In this document: positions 9,134 to 17,192 of the stretch, piece after piece
Layout of the letters: each line of letters starts with the position of its first letter
Position numbering within the stretch: the first letter of the stretch is position 1
Source: Paraburkholderia monticola
Lineage (GTDB): Bacteria; Pseudomonadota; Gammaproteobacteria; Burkholderiales; Burkholderiaceae
Direction: 5' to 3'
Assembly (NCBI RefSeq): GCF_001580545.1
Contig: NZ_LRBG01000039.1
Coordinates: 800,992 to 864,991, forward strand
Length of the DNA stretch: 64,000 nt
Made by a program: the position numbers and the translations under genes
Notes under the pieces: model-generated
The model's input: only the letters and a program-made list of their open reading frames with translations
What the model was told of the DNA's origin: nothing
Database searches by the model: none

Positions 9134-9220
9134 TGTCGTCTCCATCGTTTGGTTTTTTGCTTTGCAGGACTAATCTATTCTCGCGAACCCGACTCATCGG
9201 TGTGCGTCGGATCTTGCCGC

Positions 9221-10573
9221 TCAGGTACGCGCCGCTTTGCGTCTGGGTATCTTCGACTGGCGCCGCGGTTTCGCGGGCGGGGCAACTGCCGCGGGTGGTT
9301 CAGGTGCGTCGAGCGCCAACGCCTCCGGCTCCGCCATCAAGTCACCGGCAATCGCCGTCGCGTTGCGCTTCAGGTGATGCAAAAAGGCCGCCTGCACATC
9401 GTTGGGCCGCCAATCCCGCTTCGTGGTAACGCCGACGATCGGGCCATCCCACGGCACCTCGACCGGCAGTGGCGCGATAAAGCCGAAGCGTCGTTCGCTC
9501 AGCACCTCGGTCCAGCTCAGCACCGTCAGCATCTCAGCGTCGTACAGCGTGATGCGGATCGTCGACAGCGAATAGGTTTCGATGCTCGCCGGCGGCGGTG
9601 TGGTCTCGGCGAAGATATGCTCGTACGCTTCGCGGCGCGGCGAGCCCTTCGGTGGCAGCACCCACTGATAACACGTGAGATCGTCGACGCTGATCGCATT
9701 TTTCCGCGTCAGCGGATGCTCCCGGCTCGCGACCACGCAATAGCGCTCGTGATACAGCGGCTGCTCGACGAAATCGAAGGCCTTGCCCGGCTGCTTCAAC
9801 AGTCCCAGCATGAAGTCGATCTCGCCGCGCAGCAGCTTGTTGAGCAAGGTTTCATAAGTGCCGCTCAGCACGACGACACGCGCATCGGGAAACTGCGCGC
9901 TCAGCGAGCGGATCGCGTTGACGATCAGGATGGTCGGATCGAGCAGCAGCACGCCGAGCGTCACGGTGCGCTCCTTCGGAAACTCGTACGTAGTGACGGT
10001 TTCCGCGAGCGCCGCGATCTGGCTCGACACGAGCTTCAGCCGTCGCGCGAACTCGCTGCCGACCTCGGTCGTATTGATGCCCGCCGACGTATGTCGGTAC
10101 AGTTGCCCGCCGAGATTCTGTTCGAGCGTGCGTGCCGCGCGCTGCAAGGACGCCTCGGTAATGCCAAGCATTCGCGCGGCCGCACGGAACGAGCCGCACT
10201 CCTCGATCGCGATCAGGCAGCGCATCTGCGTGCGCGTGATGCCACTCGCCAGCGCGAGCGGCGAGACCTTGCGCGTGCTGCCCATCAGTTGCGCGGCTTC
10301 TTCGGCGAACTGCAGGATCTTGCGCGTGCGAACCAGCGCCGCGACGCCGACCGGCGTCAGATAGGTGCCGGTCGGCGAGCGTTCGAACAGCGCGACGCCG
10401 AGCATCCCTTCGAGCGCCGCGACACACGAAGTCGTGGCCGGCTGCGAGCGCAGCAATTCCTGCGAGGCCTGCGTGACGTTCTCATGGCGCGCGACGGTCT
10501 CGAAGACACGCAACTGCCAGATGCTCGGCAGGTCTTTCTCGGACACGGTGGTCTCGATTCGTCGCATCGCCAT
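9221..10573 (-). CDS. LysR-family regulator with two N-terminal HTH domains
   Basis: 450 residues, against about 300 for an ordinary LysR protein. The first LysR-type winged HTH spans about 18-78 (LRVFETVARHENVTQASQEL, then LFERSPTGTYLTPVG). A second complete one spans about 114-172 (RCLIAIEECGSFRAAARML, then LYRHTSAGINTTEVG). A LysR effector-binding domain follows, about 203-410 (RTVTLGVLLLDPTILI; LLRGEIDFMLGL), then a Pro/Ala/Lys/Arg-rich tail. It is probably the cluster's pathway-specific regulator, but unlike a classical LysR gene it lies in the same direction as its neighbours rather than divergent. Fusion by error is unlikely: the frame is continuous and both HTHs are intact. Confidence 0.88.
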   Translation of the reverse strand: MAMRRIETTVSEKDLPSIWQLRVFETVARHENVTQASQELLRSQPATTSCVAALEGMLGVALFERSPTGTYLTPVGVAALVRTRKILQFAEEAAQLMGSTRKVSPLALASGITRTQMRCLIAIEECGSFRAAARMLGITEASLQRAARTLEQNLGGQLYRHTSAGINTTEVGSEFARRLKLVSSQIAALAETVTTYEFPKERTVTLGVLLLDPTILIVNAIRSLSAQFPDARVVVLSGTYETLLNKLLRGEIDFMLGLLKQPGKAFDFVEQPLYHERYCVVASREHPLTRKNAISVDDLTCYQWVLPPKGSPRREAYEHIFAETTPPPASIETYSLSTIRITLYDAEMLTVLSWTEVLSERRFGFIAPLPVEVPWDGPIVGVTTKRDWRPNDVQAAFLHHLKRNATAIAGDLMAEPEALALDAPEPPAAVAPPAKPRRQSKIPRRKAART

Positions 10574-10623
10574 TCCTGATCAACTGGGTCTAGTCAATGG
10601 GGTGGGCTGAAAGGGCCATCGCG

Positions 10624-11484
10624 CTATTCGCGACCCACCGTATTTCGCAGCGTGCCAATTTTATCAATCGAGATCTCGCACACGTCGCCCGGTTTCATGA
10701 ACACCGGCGGCGTGCGCGAGAAGCCGACGCCACTCGGCGTGCCAGTCGCAAGGATGTCGCCCGGATACAGCGGCGCGATCGTCGACACGTATTCGATGAA
10801 ACGCGGGATCTTGTGAATCATCGCGCCGACGGACTCGTCCTGCATCACCTGACCGTTCAGCGTCGTACGGATGCGCAACTGATCGACATCTTCGATTTCG
10901 CGGCGCGGCACGATCCACGGCCCGATCGAACCGCTGCGGTAGAAGTTCTTCCCCGGCGTGATCTGGCGCGTGTGAAACTGCCAGTCGCGCACGCTGCCTT
11001 CGTTCATGATTGTAAAGCCCGCGATGTGCTCGAAAGCATCCTCCGCCGCGATCCGGTAACCTGGCTTGCCGATCACGACGACCAGTTCGCCTTCGAAGTC
11101 GAACTGCTCGCTCACGCCCGGATGCAGCAGCGGCTGATCGTGCCCAACCAGCGAGTCCGCGGCGCGCGCGAACAACGCCGGCGATTTCGGCAGCTCCTGC
11201 ACTCGCCCCGCGCTCTGCACCTCGTTGTGATGCTCGGCGTAGTTGAGCGCAAGACACCAGATGTGCACGGGCGCCGCGATTGGCGGCAGAAAGTGAATCT
11301 GATCGAGCGCATAGTCGGCAGGCACGGACGCCGCGGCCGCGACGTGCTGCGGAAAGCCGGCGGCGACCAGCGCCTTCAGGTCCGCGTACTCGTGGCCGAA
11401 GCGCTTGCCGAGATCGATCACGCTATCGCCGAGCACGACACCGTAGGTGCTGCGTCCGTCGATTTCAAAGCTGGAATATTTCAC
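10624..11484 (-). CDS. Fumarylacetoacetate hydrolase (FAH) family protein
   Basis: 286-residue FAH-fold enzyme. The catalytic domain starts near LPPIAAPVHIWCLALNYAEHHNE. The metal-binding acidic residues lie in QFDFEGELVVVIGKPG, followed by AGFTIMNEGSVRDWQ and TGTPSGVGF close to the C-terminus. FAH-family enzymes hydrolyse or decarboxylate beta-diketo acids and open-chain ring-cleavage products. In this cluster, with an extradiol dioxygenase and a LigJ-like hydratase, action on a meta-cleavage product is likely but the reaction is unknown. It starts 12 bp after the SDR stop with GGAG upstream, so the two are co-transcribed. Confidence 0.87.
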   Translation of the reverse strand: MKYSSFEIDGRSTYGVVLGDSVIDLGKRFGHEYADLKALVAAGFPQHVAAAASVPADYALDQIHFLPPIAAPVHIWCLALNYAEHHNEVQSAGRVQELPKSPALFARAADSLVGHDQPLLHPGVSEQFDFEGELVVVIGKPGYRIAAEDAFEHIAGFTIMNEGSVRDWQFHTRQITPGKNFYRSGSIGPWIVPRREIEDVDQLRIRTTLNGQVMQDESVGAMIHKIPRFIEYVSTIAPLYPGDILATGTPSGVGFSRTPPVFMKPGDVCEISIDKIGTLRNTVGRE

Positions 11485-11496
11485 TTCACTTCTCCG

Positions 11497-12276
11497 TTAG
11501 ACGAGGCCGGCATACGAGCCGCCATCCAGTTGCAGGTTCTGTCCCGAGATGAAGCCGGCCTGCGCGCTGCACAGGAATGCGCACGCGTCGCCGAATTCCA
11601 TCGGATCGCCGAGGCGTTTCGCGGCGATCGTCGCCGCGATCCGCTGCTTCGCTTCGGCCATCGTGATGCCGTCCTTCTTCACCATGCGCTCGGCCATATA
11701 GCGTTGACGGTCGGTGTCGAAGCGCTCAGGCAGCAGGTTGTTGATCGTCACGTTATCGACGACGCTATCGCGCTGCACCGATTTGCTCAACGCGGTCAGC
11801 GCCGCGCGCACCGCGGCGGAGAGGCCCATCGTCGCGCTCGGCGACTTGACCATCGCCGAGGTGATGTTGACGATGCGGCCGAAGCGCCGCTCGCGCATGC
11901 CGGGCACGAAGGCCTTGATCAGGAAGATCGGCGCGAGCATGTTGCCTTCGACCGCGCCGAGCCAGTCCTCGCGGCTCCAGTCGCCGATCTTGCCGGGCTC
12001 CGGTCCCGCGTTGTTGTTGATCAGGATGTCCGGCGCGGGGCAGGCATCGATCAGCGTCGCACGCCCCTCTTCCGTGTTCAGATCCGCGACGACGATGCGC
12101 GGCCGCCGGCCCGCCACCGCCTCGATCTGCCCGGCGGCGGTCTCCAGCGCGTCGCGATGGCGGCCGTTGATCGTCACCTCGCAGCCCTCGCGCGCCAGCG
12201 CCGTCGCGCACGCGAGCCCGAGTCCCCGCGACGATGCGCAAACCAGTGCTTTCTTTCCGGCGATTCCCAAATCCAT
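11497..12276 (-). CDS. SDR-fold oxidoreductase lacking the canonical catalytic Tyr/Lys
   Basis: 259-residue Rossmann protein. The nucleotide loop is CASSRGLGLACA rather than TGxxxGIG, and NNNAG is kept in ILINNNAGPEPG. The catalytic Ser lies in IVNITSAMVKSP, but the usual YxxxK stretch reads MGLSAAVRAALTALSK, with no Tyr and with Arg near the Lys position. This matches the divergent FabG-like SDR subgroup that lacks a perfect tetrad. The C-terminus LQLDGGSYAGLV is SDR-like. It may be a dehydrogenase with altered chemistry or a non-reductase. It sits between ligJ (47 bp) and FAH (12 bp). The start at 12276 is fixed by homology and by GGACACGTC ahead of it. Confidence 0.85.
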   Translation of the reverse strand: MDLGIAGKKALVCASSRGLGLACATALAREGCEVTINGRHRDALETAAGQIEAVAGRRPRIVVADLNTEEGRATLIDACPAPDILINNNAGPEPGKIGDWSREDWLGAVEGNMLAPIFLIKAFVPGMRERRFGRIVNITSAMVKSPSATMGLSAAVRAALTALSKSVQRDSVVDNVTINNLLPERFDTDRQRYMAERMVKKDGITMAEAKQRIAATIAAKRLGDPMEFGDACAFLCSAQAGFISGQNLQLDGGSYAGLV

Positions 12277-12323
12277 GACGTGTCCTCTGTGACTTCGTTG
12301 ATTGCGGTGGCCTCGAGCCGTGT

Positions 12324-13352
12324 TCAGTGAGCTTTCTCGGCCAGCGCCGCCAGGCGTTCCTTCAGGCGCGGATAGAGCGTCAATGCATTGCCTTCGAGAA
12401 CCTGCCGGCGGTCGCGCTCGGCCAGATGCGGCGTCGCGACGATATAGCGACCGGTGTCGTCGTAGTGATGACCGGTCTTGGGGTCGATGCCCTTCACCGC
12501 GCCGATCATCTCCGAGCCAAACACGATGTTGCGATGGGGAATCACCTTCGTCAGCAGATCGATGCCGGCCTGGTGATAGACGCAGGTGTCGAAGAACACG
12601 TTGTTCAGCAGACCCTGATCCAGCGCCTCGAAGCCCATGTCCTGCGCGAGACCGCGATAGCGTCCCCAGTGATACGGCACCGCGCCGCCACCGTGCGGGA
12701 TGATGAATCGCAGCGTCGGAAAGTCTTTGAACAGCTGGGGCGCGAGCAGCAGTTGCATGAATGCCGTGGTGTCGCCGTTCAGGTAGTGCGCGCCGACGTG
12801 ATGGAAGCACGGATTGCAGGAGCTGCTCACGTGAATCATCGCCGGCACGTCGAGCTCGACCATCTTCTCGTAGAGCGGGTAGTAGATGCGGTCGGTCAGC
12901 GGCTTGTCGGTCCAGTAGCCGCCGGACGGGTCCGGGTTCAGATTGCAGCCGACGAAGCCCAGCTCCAGCACGCAACGTTCGAGCTCCTCGGCCGACGCTT
13001 CGAGCCCCTGTCCCGGCGATTGCGGCAACTGGCACACGCCCGCGAAACTCTCCGGATACAACGCGCAGACGCGGTGAATCAGGTCGTTATTCAGGCGAGA
13101 CCATTCGATGCTGTTCTCGAGCGTGCCCAGGTGATGGCCCATCTGCCCCGCGATCGGCGAGAACAGCGTGAGGTCGAGACCACGCGCGCGCTGTTCCTTC
13201 AGTTGACCGTTTTCGAGCGCGGCACGCAGTTCGTCATCGGAAATATCGAGCGGTGCGCCGTAAAAGCCGCCGCCGTTTTCGAGCTGACGGCGCCGCCATT
13301 CGTGCAATGTTTTCGGCACTGTCGTGAAGTGCCCATGACAATCAATAATCAT
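12324..13352 (-). CDS. ligJ: 4-oxalomesaconate hydratase-like (LigJ type) amidohydrolase-fold enzyme
   Basis: 342 residues. It starts MIIDCHGHFTTVPK, with the H-x-H metal site. It then shows LTLFSPIAGQMGHH, GFVGCNLNPDPSGGYWTDKPLTDR, VPAMIHVSSSCNPCFHHVGAHYLNGDT, IPHGGGAVPYHWGR and FGSEMIGAVKGIDPKTGHHYDDT. These run closely parallel to what I recall of LigJ from Sphingobium. LigJ hydrates 4-oxalomesaconate to 4-carboxy-4-hydroxy-2-oxoadipate in the protocatechuate 4,5-cleavage and gallate pathways. Here no gallate dioxygenase or LigAB is adjacent, so the native substrate may be a related branched tricarboxylate. The aldolase at 16304-17170 could cleave the product. Confidence 0.87.
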   Translation of the reverse strand: MIIDCHGHFTTVPKTLHEWRRRQLENGGGFYGAPLDISDDELRAALENGQLKEQRARGLDLTLFSPIAGQMGHHLGTLENSIEWSRLNNDLIHRVCALYPESFAGVCQLPQSPGQGLEASAEELERCVLELGFVGCNLNPDPSGGYWTDKPLTDRIYYPLYEKMVELDVPAMIHVSSSCNPCFHHVGAHYLNGDTTAFMQLLLAPQLFKDFPTLRFIIPHGGGAVPYHWGRYRGLAQDMGFEALDQGLLNNVFFDTCVYHQAGIDLLTKVIPHRNIVFGSEMIGAVKGIDPKTGHHYDDTGRYIVATPHLAERDRRQVLEGNALTLYPRLKERLAALAEKAH

Positions 13353-13407
13353 CGTGATTTACCGTGTTGTTGGATGCGAAGGCCCACGCGTTCAGCGACG
13401 CGGCGCG

Positions 13408-14346
13408 TCAGGCGCCAGCCGGCCACTCGACGATCTGCGTGGCCTGCTTGACGAAGCGCTCGGGTGGCTTTTCGCCGGTGTCGTAGCTCATGCCCTCGCC
13501 GATCTGGATGCGATTGAAGCGGCTCGCCGCGTTGAGCTTCTCGTGCGAGATCCAGTGCTCGTGCATCTGCTCGAACGGGCTCATCCAGTAGTCGAAGATC
13601 TGACTGCCGAGCGCGTGACGGCCGATGCCGCGCACGTGATCGTGTGAACGGTGCGTCATGTGGTCGTAGCCGAAGAAGATGTCGTCGACGCCCTCGACCT
13701 GATACGACACGTGATGCATGCCGGCGCGTTGCCCGCGCAGCAAAAAGATCACGTGATGATCGACCAGCTGGTCGCCGCGATCGACGCGATTGAACTGGCC
13801 GATCACGTTGCTTTGGTCGCCGACGAACAACTCGTCGGTCGGCAGCAGGCCGAACGTGCGCTGATACCAGCCGATCGTATCCGCGAGATTCGGCGTCGCG
13901 TATGCGGTGTGCGCGATGCGCACCACGCGCGCCGGACCGAGCGACCGGCTTTCGCCCTCAGGGCCACGCACCAGCACACGCGATGGCAGCGGCGCCACGC
14001 GCTCGCGACCGGTCACGAGTTCGAGCCAGAAGCCGTTCGGGTCCCGCAGCCGGATGCGCCGACCGCCACCGGGTACGTCCGGCGATTCGATGCCGTGCGC
14101 CTCGGGCAGCTTCGCGAGCGCGCCGAGGTCGGCTTCTTCGCTGAGTTCGTAGCCGAAGCTGATCGCGCCGGGCGCGCCGAGTTCGGTCACGTGAAGAAAC
14201 GGCGAGTCCCCGACACCGCGCATATAGAGGCGCTTTGCGTCGCGGTGCGCGAGGACCATCCCGAAGTCTTCGAGAAACGCCTGCATGCGGCCGAGATCCG
14301 GTGCACTGAGCCGGACGTATGACATTCCTGTGATCGGTGAAGCCAC
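13408..14346 (-). CDS. Type I extradiol ring-cleavage dioxygenase (VOC superfamily)
   Basis: 312 residues with two glyoxalase/VOC modules: N-terminal (MSYVRLSAPDLGRMQAFLEDFG) and C-terminal catalytic (VVRIAHTAYATPNLADTIGWY). Candidate Fe(II) ligands are His in RIAHTAY, His in AGMHHVSYQV and Glu in FEQMHEHW, in the 2-His-1-Glu order of 2,3-dihydroxybiphenyl-type dioxygenases. It probably opens a catechol ring with O2. The start codon is GTG, supported by AAGGAG six bases upstream. It lies between the decarboxylase-like genes and ligJ, which makes it the likely ring-opening step of this cluster. Confidence 0.83.
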   Translation of the reverse strand: MASPITGMSYVRLSAPDLGRMQAFLEDFGMVLAHRDAKRLYMRGVGDSPFLHVTELGAPGAISFGYELSEEADLGALAKLPEAHGIESPDVPGGGRRIRLRDPNGFWLELVTGRERVAPLPSRVLVRGPEGESRSLGPARVVRIAHTAYATPNLADTIGWYQRTFGLLPTDELFVGDQSNVIGQFNRVDRGDQLVDHHVIFLLRGQRAGMHHVSYQVEGVDDIFFGYDHMTHRSHDHVRGIGRHALGSQIFDYWMSPFEQMHEHWISHEKLNAASRFNRIQIGEGMSYDTGEKPPERFVKQATQIVEWPAGA

Positions 14347-14401
14347 CGTTGTCTCCTTGTTAAAGCTTTCTGCTTCGACTGCCCGGCTCGCTCGCGCGCC
14401 G

Positions 14402-15283
14402 TCAGGTCAGAACCTTCGCGACGTTGCCGTACAGTTCTTCGACGCTGTAGCGTTGCCTGATCAACTTCTGTTCGAAGGCGTACCGGATGACCGTTTCGAG
14501 TGCCGGACGCAGCGCATCGAAACCGACCGGCTGCAGGTCCGGGCCGCTCGCGGGCGGCAGCTCGCCGCTCGCCGCGCGGCTTTTTAGCAGCATATCGAAC
14601 ACTTCGCGCACGAGATCGGCCCGCGTTTCCGCGATTTCCTTGCGAATCGTTACGACGTGATTGATCGGCACGACGTGAGTGCGGCTGTACCATGCGGCGG
14701 CCGCTTCCTTCGGCTCGGGAATCAAACTGCGAATCCCCGGATCGCCGGACAATGCGCCGCCCGCGATGATCGCATCGACTTCGCCCGCGCGCAGCATGCC
14801 TTCGAGGCTCAGCGTCGAATCGATACGCGTGACGAAGTCGGGGTCGCGAAACTCGGCGACGTGTGCTTCTTCCTGAGTGAGCCAACGCACCTTGTCGAGT
14901 TCAACGCGGTATTCGTCCGACAGAATCCCGCGCACCCACGTCGGCGTGGTTTGCGGATACGAACGCATCGCGATCGTTTTGCCGGCGAGGTCTTGCGGCT
15001 TCAGATCATCGTCGGCCCGGCACAGAATGCTCTTGTGGTGAAACATGCCGTTCATGACGAACGGCAGCATCACGTAAGGCTTGCCGGCTTCGTACGCCTG
15101 CAGGAACGTGACGACCGCGAGCTCGGCGACGTCGAACTTCAGTCCGCGCACGACGTCCTTGAACGCCTTCTGCGCCGTGTCCACGTCGGCGAAATCGAGC
15201 CGCAGGTTCGGCGAAGCGACGCTGCCGTCCTTCAGCGGCGCAGTCTTCCTGTATGTGCCCATCATCGCGGTGAGCGTGGTCAT
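14402..15283 (-). CDS. 4,5-dihydroxyphthalate decarboxylase-like protein (copy 2)
   Basis: 293 residues of the type II periplasmic-binding fold but without a signal peptide. This matches the cytosolic Pht5/4,5-dihydroxyphthalate decarboxylase group, which reused the fold for catalysis. Features are FDVAELAVVTFLQAYEAGKP, LAGKTIAMRSYPQTTPTWVRGILSDEY and GEVDAIIAGGAL. I chose the second ATG because AAAGGGA precedes it at good spacing; the first (15298) overlaps the upstream stop. It is a diverged paralogue of the gene before it, and one of the two may have become a partner subunit. A solute-binding role is less likely, because no ABC permease is nearby. Confidence 0.77.
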   Translation of the reverse strand: MTTLTAMMGTYRKTAPLKDGSVASPNLRLDFADVDTAQKAFKDVVRGLKFDVAELAVVTFLQAYEAGKPYVMLPFVMNGMFHHKSILCRADDDLKPQDLAGKTIAMRSYPQTTPTWVRGILSDEYRVELDKVRWLTQEEAHVAEFRDPDFVTRIDSTLSLEGMLRAGEVDAIIAGGALSGDPGIRSLIPEPKEAAAAWYSRTHVVPINHVVTIRKEIAETRADLVREVFDMLLKSRAASGELPPASGPDLQPVGFDALRPALETVIRYAFEQKLIRQRYSVEELYGNVAKVLT

Positions 15284-15294
15284 TTCGGTCCCTT

Positions 15295-16284
15295 TCATGC
15301 GCGACTCGCCGTGGCGGGCGCCTCGTGTTGTAAGTTGCCGGGCGCGGCGCCGCTACGCGGATCGTGGAATACCGCCCGCAGCGGAGGCTCGTTCGGAATC
15401 AGCCGCTGACGGTGCGCGTAGCGCACCAGCGCCGCCAGCGACGGCGCGTTCTCGTCGAAACCATACGGCAGCGGATCGCCGACCCATTGCGATAGCTCGC
15501 GATAACGCCTGTCTTCCGCGCCGTCCGCCTCGCCACGACGAATCCGCTCGAGGTAGTTCGCCTTGGCCAGCGCGAATGCATCGAACAGCGCGGTCGCCAG
15601 CGTGGGATGCCGCTCGAGCACCTCGTTACGCACGACGATCATGCCGTGCAGCGGATAGATGCCCGTGCGCTCGAACCAGTCGCGCTCGCGCGCCTCGGCG
15701 TCGTCGACGATCTCGACGAGTTCGTGTTCGAGATCGTTGCCCGCGCCCGCAAGGCCGCCGAACGCCGCTTCGAGCTCGCCGCATTTCATCAACTCCGCAA
15801 TGGACTGCCCTTCGGCGAGCCGCTGCACGTTCGGCGGCGTCGCGAAGCTCTGTACGTTCTCTTCCTCTTCCGTGATCCACGTGATCTTGTCGGGATCGAC
15901 GCCGTACTCGTCGGCGAAAATGCCACGCGTCCAGACGGCCGCCGTGACCGAATAGGTGCGCACGCCGACGCGCCGTCCTTCGAGATCCTTTGGTCCGCGA
16001 AGCGCCGACGAACGCAGCCGTTGCATGCCCGCATGGCGAAATCGTCGCGTCATCGGCAGTGCGAGCGCGGTGATCGGCGCACCGGCCGCGACCGCCATCA
16101 GATACGAAGTCGGTGCCATTTCGCAGATGTCGTACGGCTGGCTGCGCGCCATCTCGCGGTAGGCGTCGGGCATGCGCTTCTTCTCGATGAACTCCAGTCC
16201 GAAGCCCTCGACGCCGACGGTTCCGTCACGCAGGTCGCGCACCTGGCCGTGCGGTCCCAGCACGATGGACAGTTTCGCTGTCAT
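15295..16284 (-). CDS. 4,5-dihydroxyphthalate decarboxylase-like protein (copy 1)
   Basis: 329 residues, no signal peptide. Opens LSIVLGPHGQVRDLRDGTVGVEG, then YDICEMAPTSYLMAVAAGAP, LEGRRVGVRTYSVTAAVWTRGIFADEYGVDPDKITW and GIYPLHGMIVVRNEVLERHP. The G-V-R-x-Y-x-x-T-x-x-x-W-x-R-G-I block is shared with copy 2 and is the most conserved part of the Pht5 group. Likely role: decarboxylation of an aromatic ortho-dicarboxylate to a catechol, feeding the extradiol dioxygenase. It follows the aldolase gene by 19 bp. The substrate is not established by sequence. Confidence 0.77.
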   Translation of the reverse strand: MTAKLSIVLGPHGQVRDLRDGTVGVEGFGLEFIEKKRMPDAYREMARSQPYDICEMAPTSYLMAVAAGAPITALALPMTRRFRHAGMQRLRSSALRGPKDLEGRRVGVRTYSVTAAVWTRGIFADEYGVDPDKITWITEEEENVQSFATPPNVQRLAEGQSIAELMKCGELEAAFGGLAGAGNDLEHELVEIVDDAEARERDWFERTGIYPLHGMIVVRNEVLERHPTLATALFDAFALAKANYLERIRRGEADGAEDRRYRELSQWVGDPLPYGFDENAPSLAALVRYAHRQRLIPNEPPLRAVFHDPRSGAAPGNLQHEAPATASRA

Positions 16285-16303
16285 GTTTTCTCCGTGCGTT
16301 GCC

Positions 16304-17170
16304 TTAAGCCGCCGAACGGCCGGCGAGTTGCAGACCCTTCTCTAGCGCCGAAAAATCGCGCTTCGGATAGGTCATCAGGAAGCGGTAACCCTGCTCGATC
16401 ACGCGACCCACGTTCTGATTCGTCACGTGCGGATGACCGACCGGAATGTCGTATGCCTTGCCGACTTCGAGCACGTGATCCATCATGCGCAGCAACTCCG
16501 GGTTGTCGTATTGACGCGGACACCCAAGCTCCTGCGTCAGGTCGCCCTCGCCGATCAGCAGCACACCGATGCCCGGCACCTGCTTGACGATCTCCTCGAG
16601 GTTTTCGATCGCACGCGTGTCCTCGATCATCAGCACGACCAGCACCTCACCTTCCGGCGCGAGCGGCCATACGTCGGCCTTGCGGTAGTACTCCTGTTGC
16701 GACACGCCCCAATAGCGCGCCGCAGGCATCGGTGCATCGCCGCGCAAGCCGGCCGGCTCGTAGAGCGGCGCGCTGTTCAGACGCGGATAACGGCACGCGG
16801 CGACCGCGTTGTACGCCTCCTCCGGCGTGCTGATGCGCGGCCACACGATGCCGTACGCGCCAAGGTCGAGCGCCTGCTTCGCGAACCACTGGTTCATTTC
16901 GCTGCCGCTTGGCGGGATACGCACGAGCGGCGTCATCTGGCAGGCAATCGACTGCGCTTTCGCAATGCGCTCGCGCAACAGCAGAAACTGCATCGATTCG
17001 CGCAGCGCGCGGATGTCCCAGGGCGTGTGCTCGAGTTCGAACACGACGCCATCGTTCGACGACTGCGCGAACGCTACCGCCGATTCCACTTCCGCCTGAA
17101 TGAACGACGTGAACGCGATCCGGCGTCCGGTCTGCAGCGCGCGGATCACGCCGTTGAGTCTTTGTGTCAT
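16304..17170 (-). CDS. HpcH/HpaI-family aldolase
   Basis: 288-residue class II (metal-dependent) pyruvate aldolase fold. The catalytic-base region is DGVVFELEHTPWD, equivalent to the D-x-E-H loop of HpaI. The substrate Arg lies in PLVRIPPSG. Metal ligands are probably Glu in VVLMIEDTRAIENL and Asp in LIGEGDLTQELG. The family cleaves 4-hydroxy-2-oxo acids to pyruvate and an aldehyde or oxo acid. Beside a LigJ-type hydratase it could take the place that LigK aldolase holds in the protocatechuate 4,5 pathway. Start at 17170: AAGGA lies 10 bases upstream, while an upstream in-frame ATG overlaps the preceding gene. Confidence 0.86.
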   Translation of the reverse strand: MTQRLNGVIRALQTGRRIAFTSFIQAEVESAVAFAQSSNDGVVFELEHTPWDIRALRESMQFLLLRERIAKAQSIACQMTPLVRIPPSGSEMNQWFAKQALDLGAYGIVWPRISTPEEAYNAVAACRYPRLNSAPLYEPAGLRGDAPMPAARYWGVSQQEYYRKADVWPLAPEGEVLVVLMIEDTRAIENLEEIVKQVPGIGVLLIGEGDLTQELGCPRQYDNPELLRMMDHVLEVGKAYDIPVGHPHVTNQNVGRVIEQGYRFLMTYPKRDFSALEKGLQLAGRSAA

Positions 17171-17192
17171 GGTGGGATGGTCCTTCGTTCGC

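Noticed and set aside
7523..10579. Open frame of about 1000 codons on the plus strand
   Set aside because: Antisense to the isomerase-like, MFS and LysR genes; Arg/His/Gln-rich low-quality sequence with no domain. It is a GC-rich third-position shadow.
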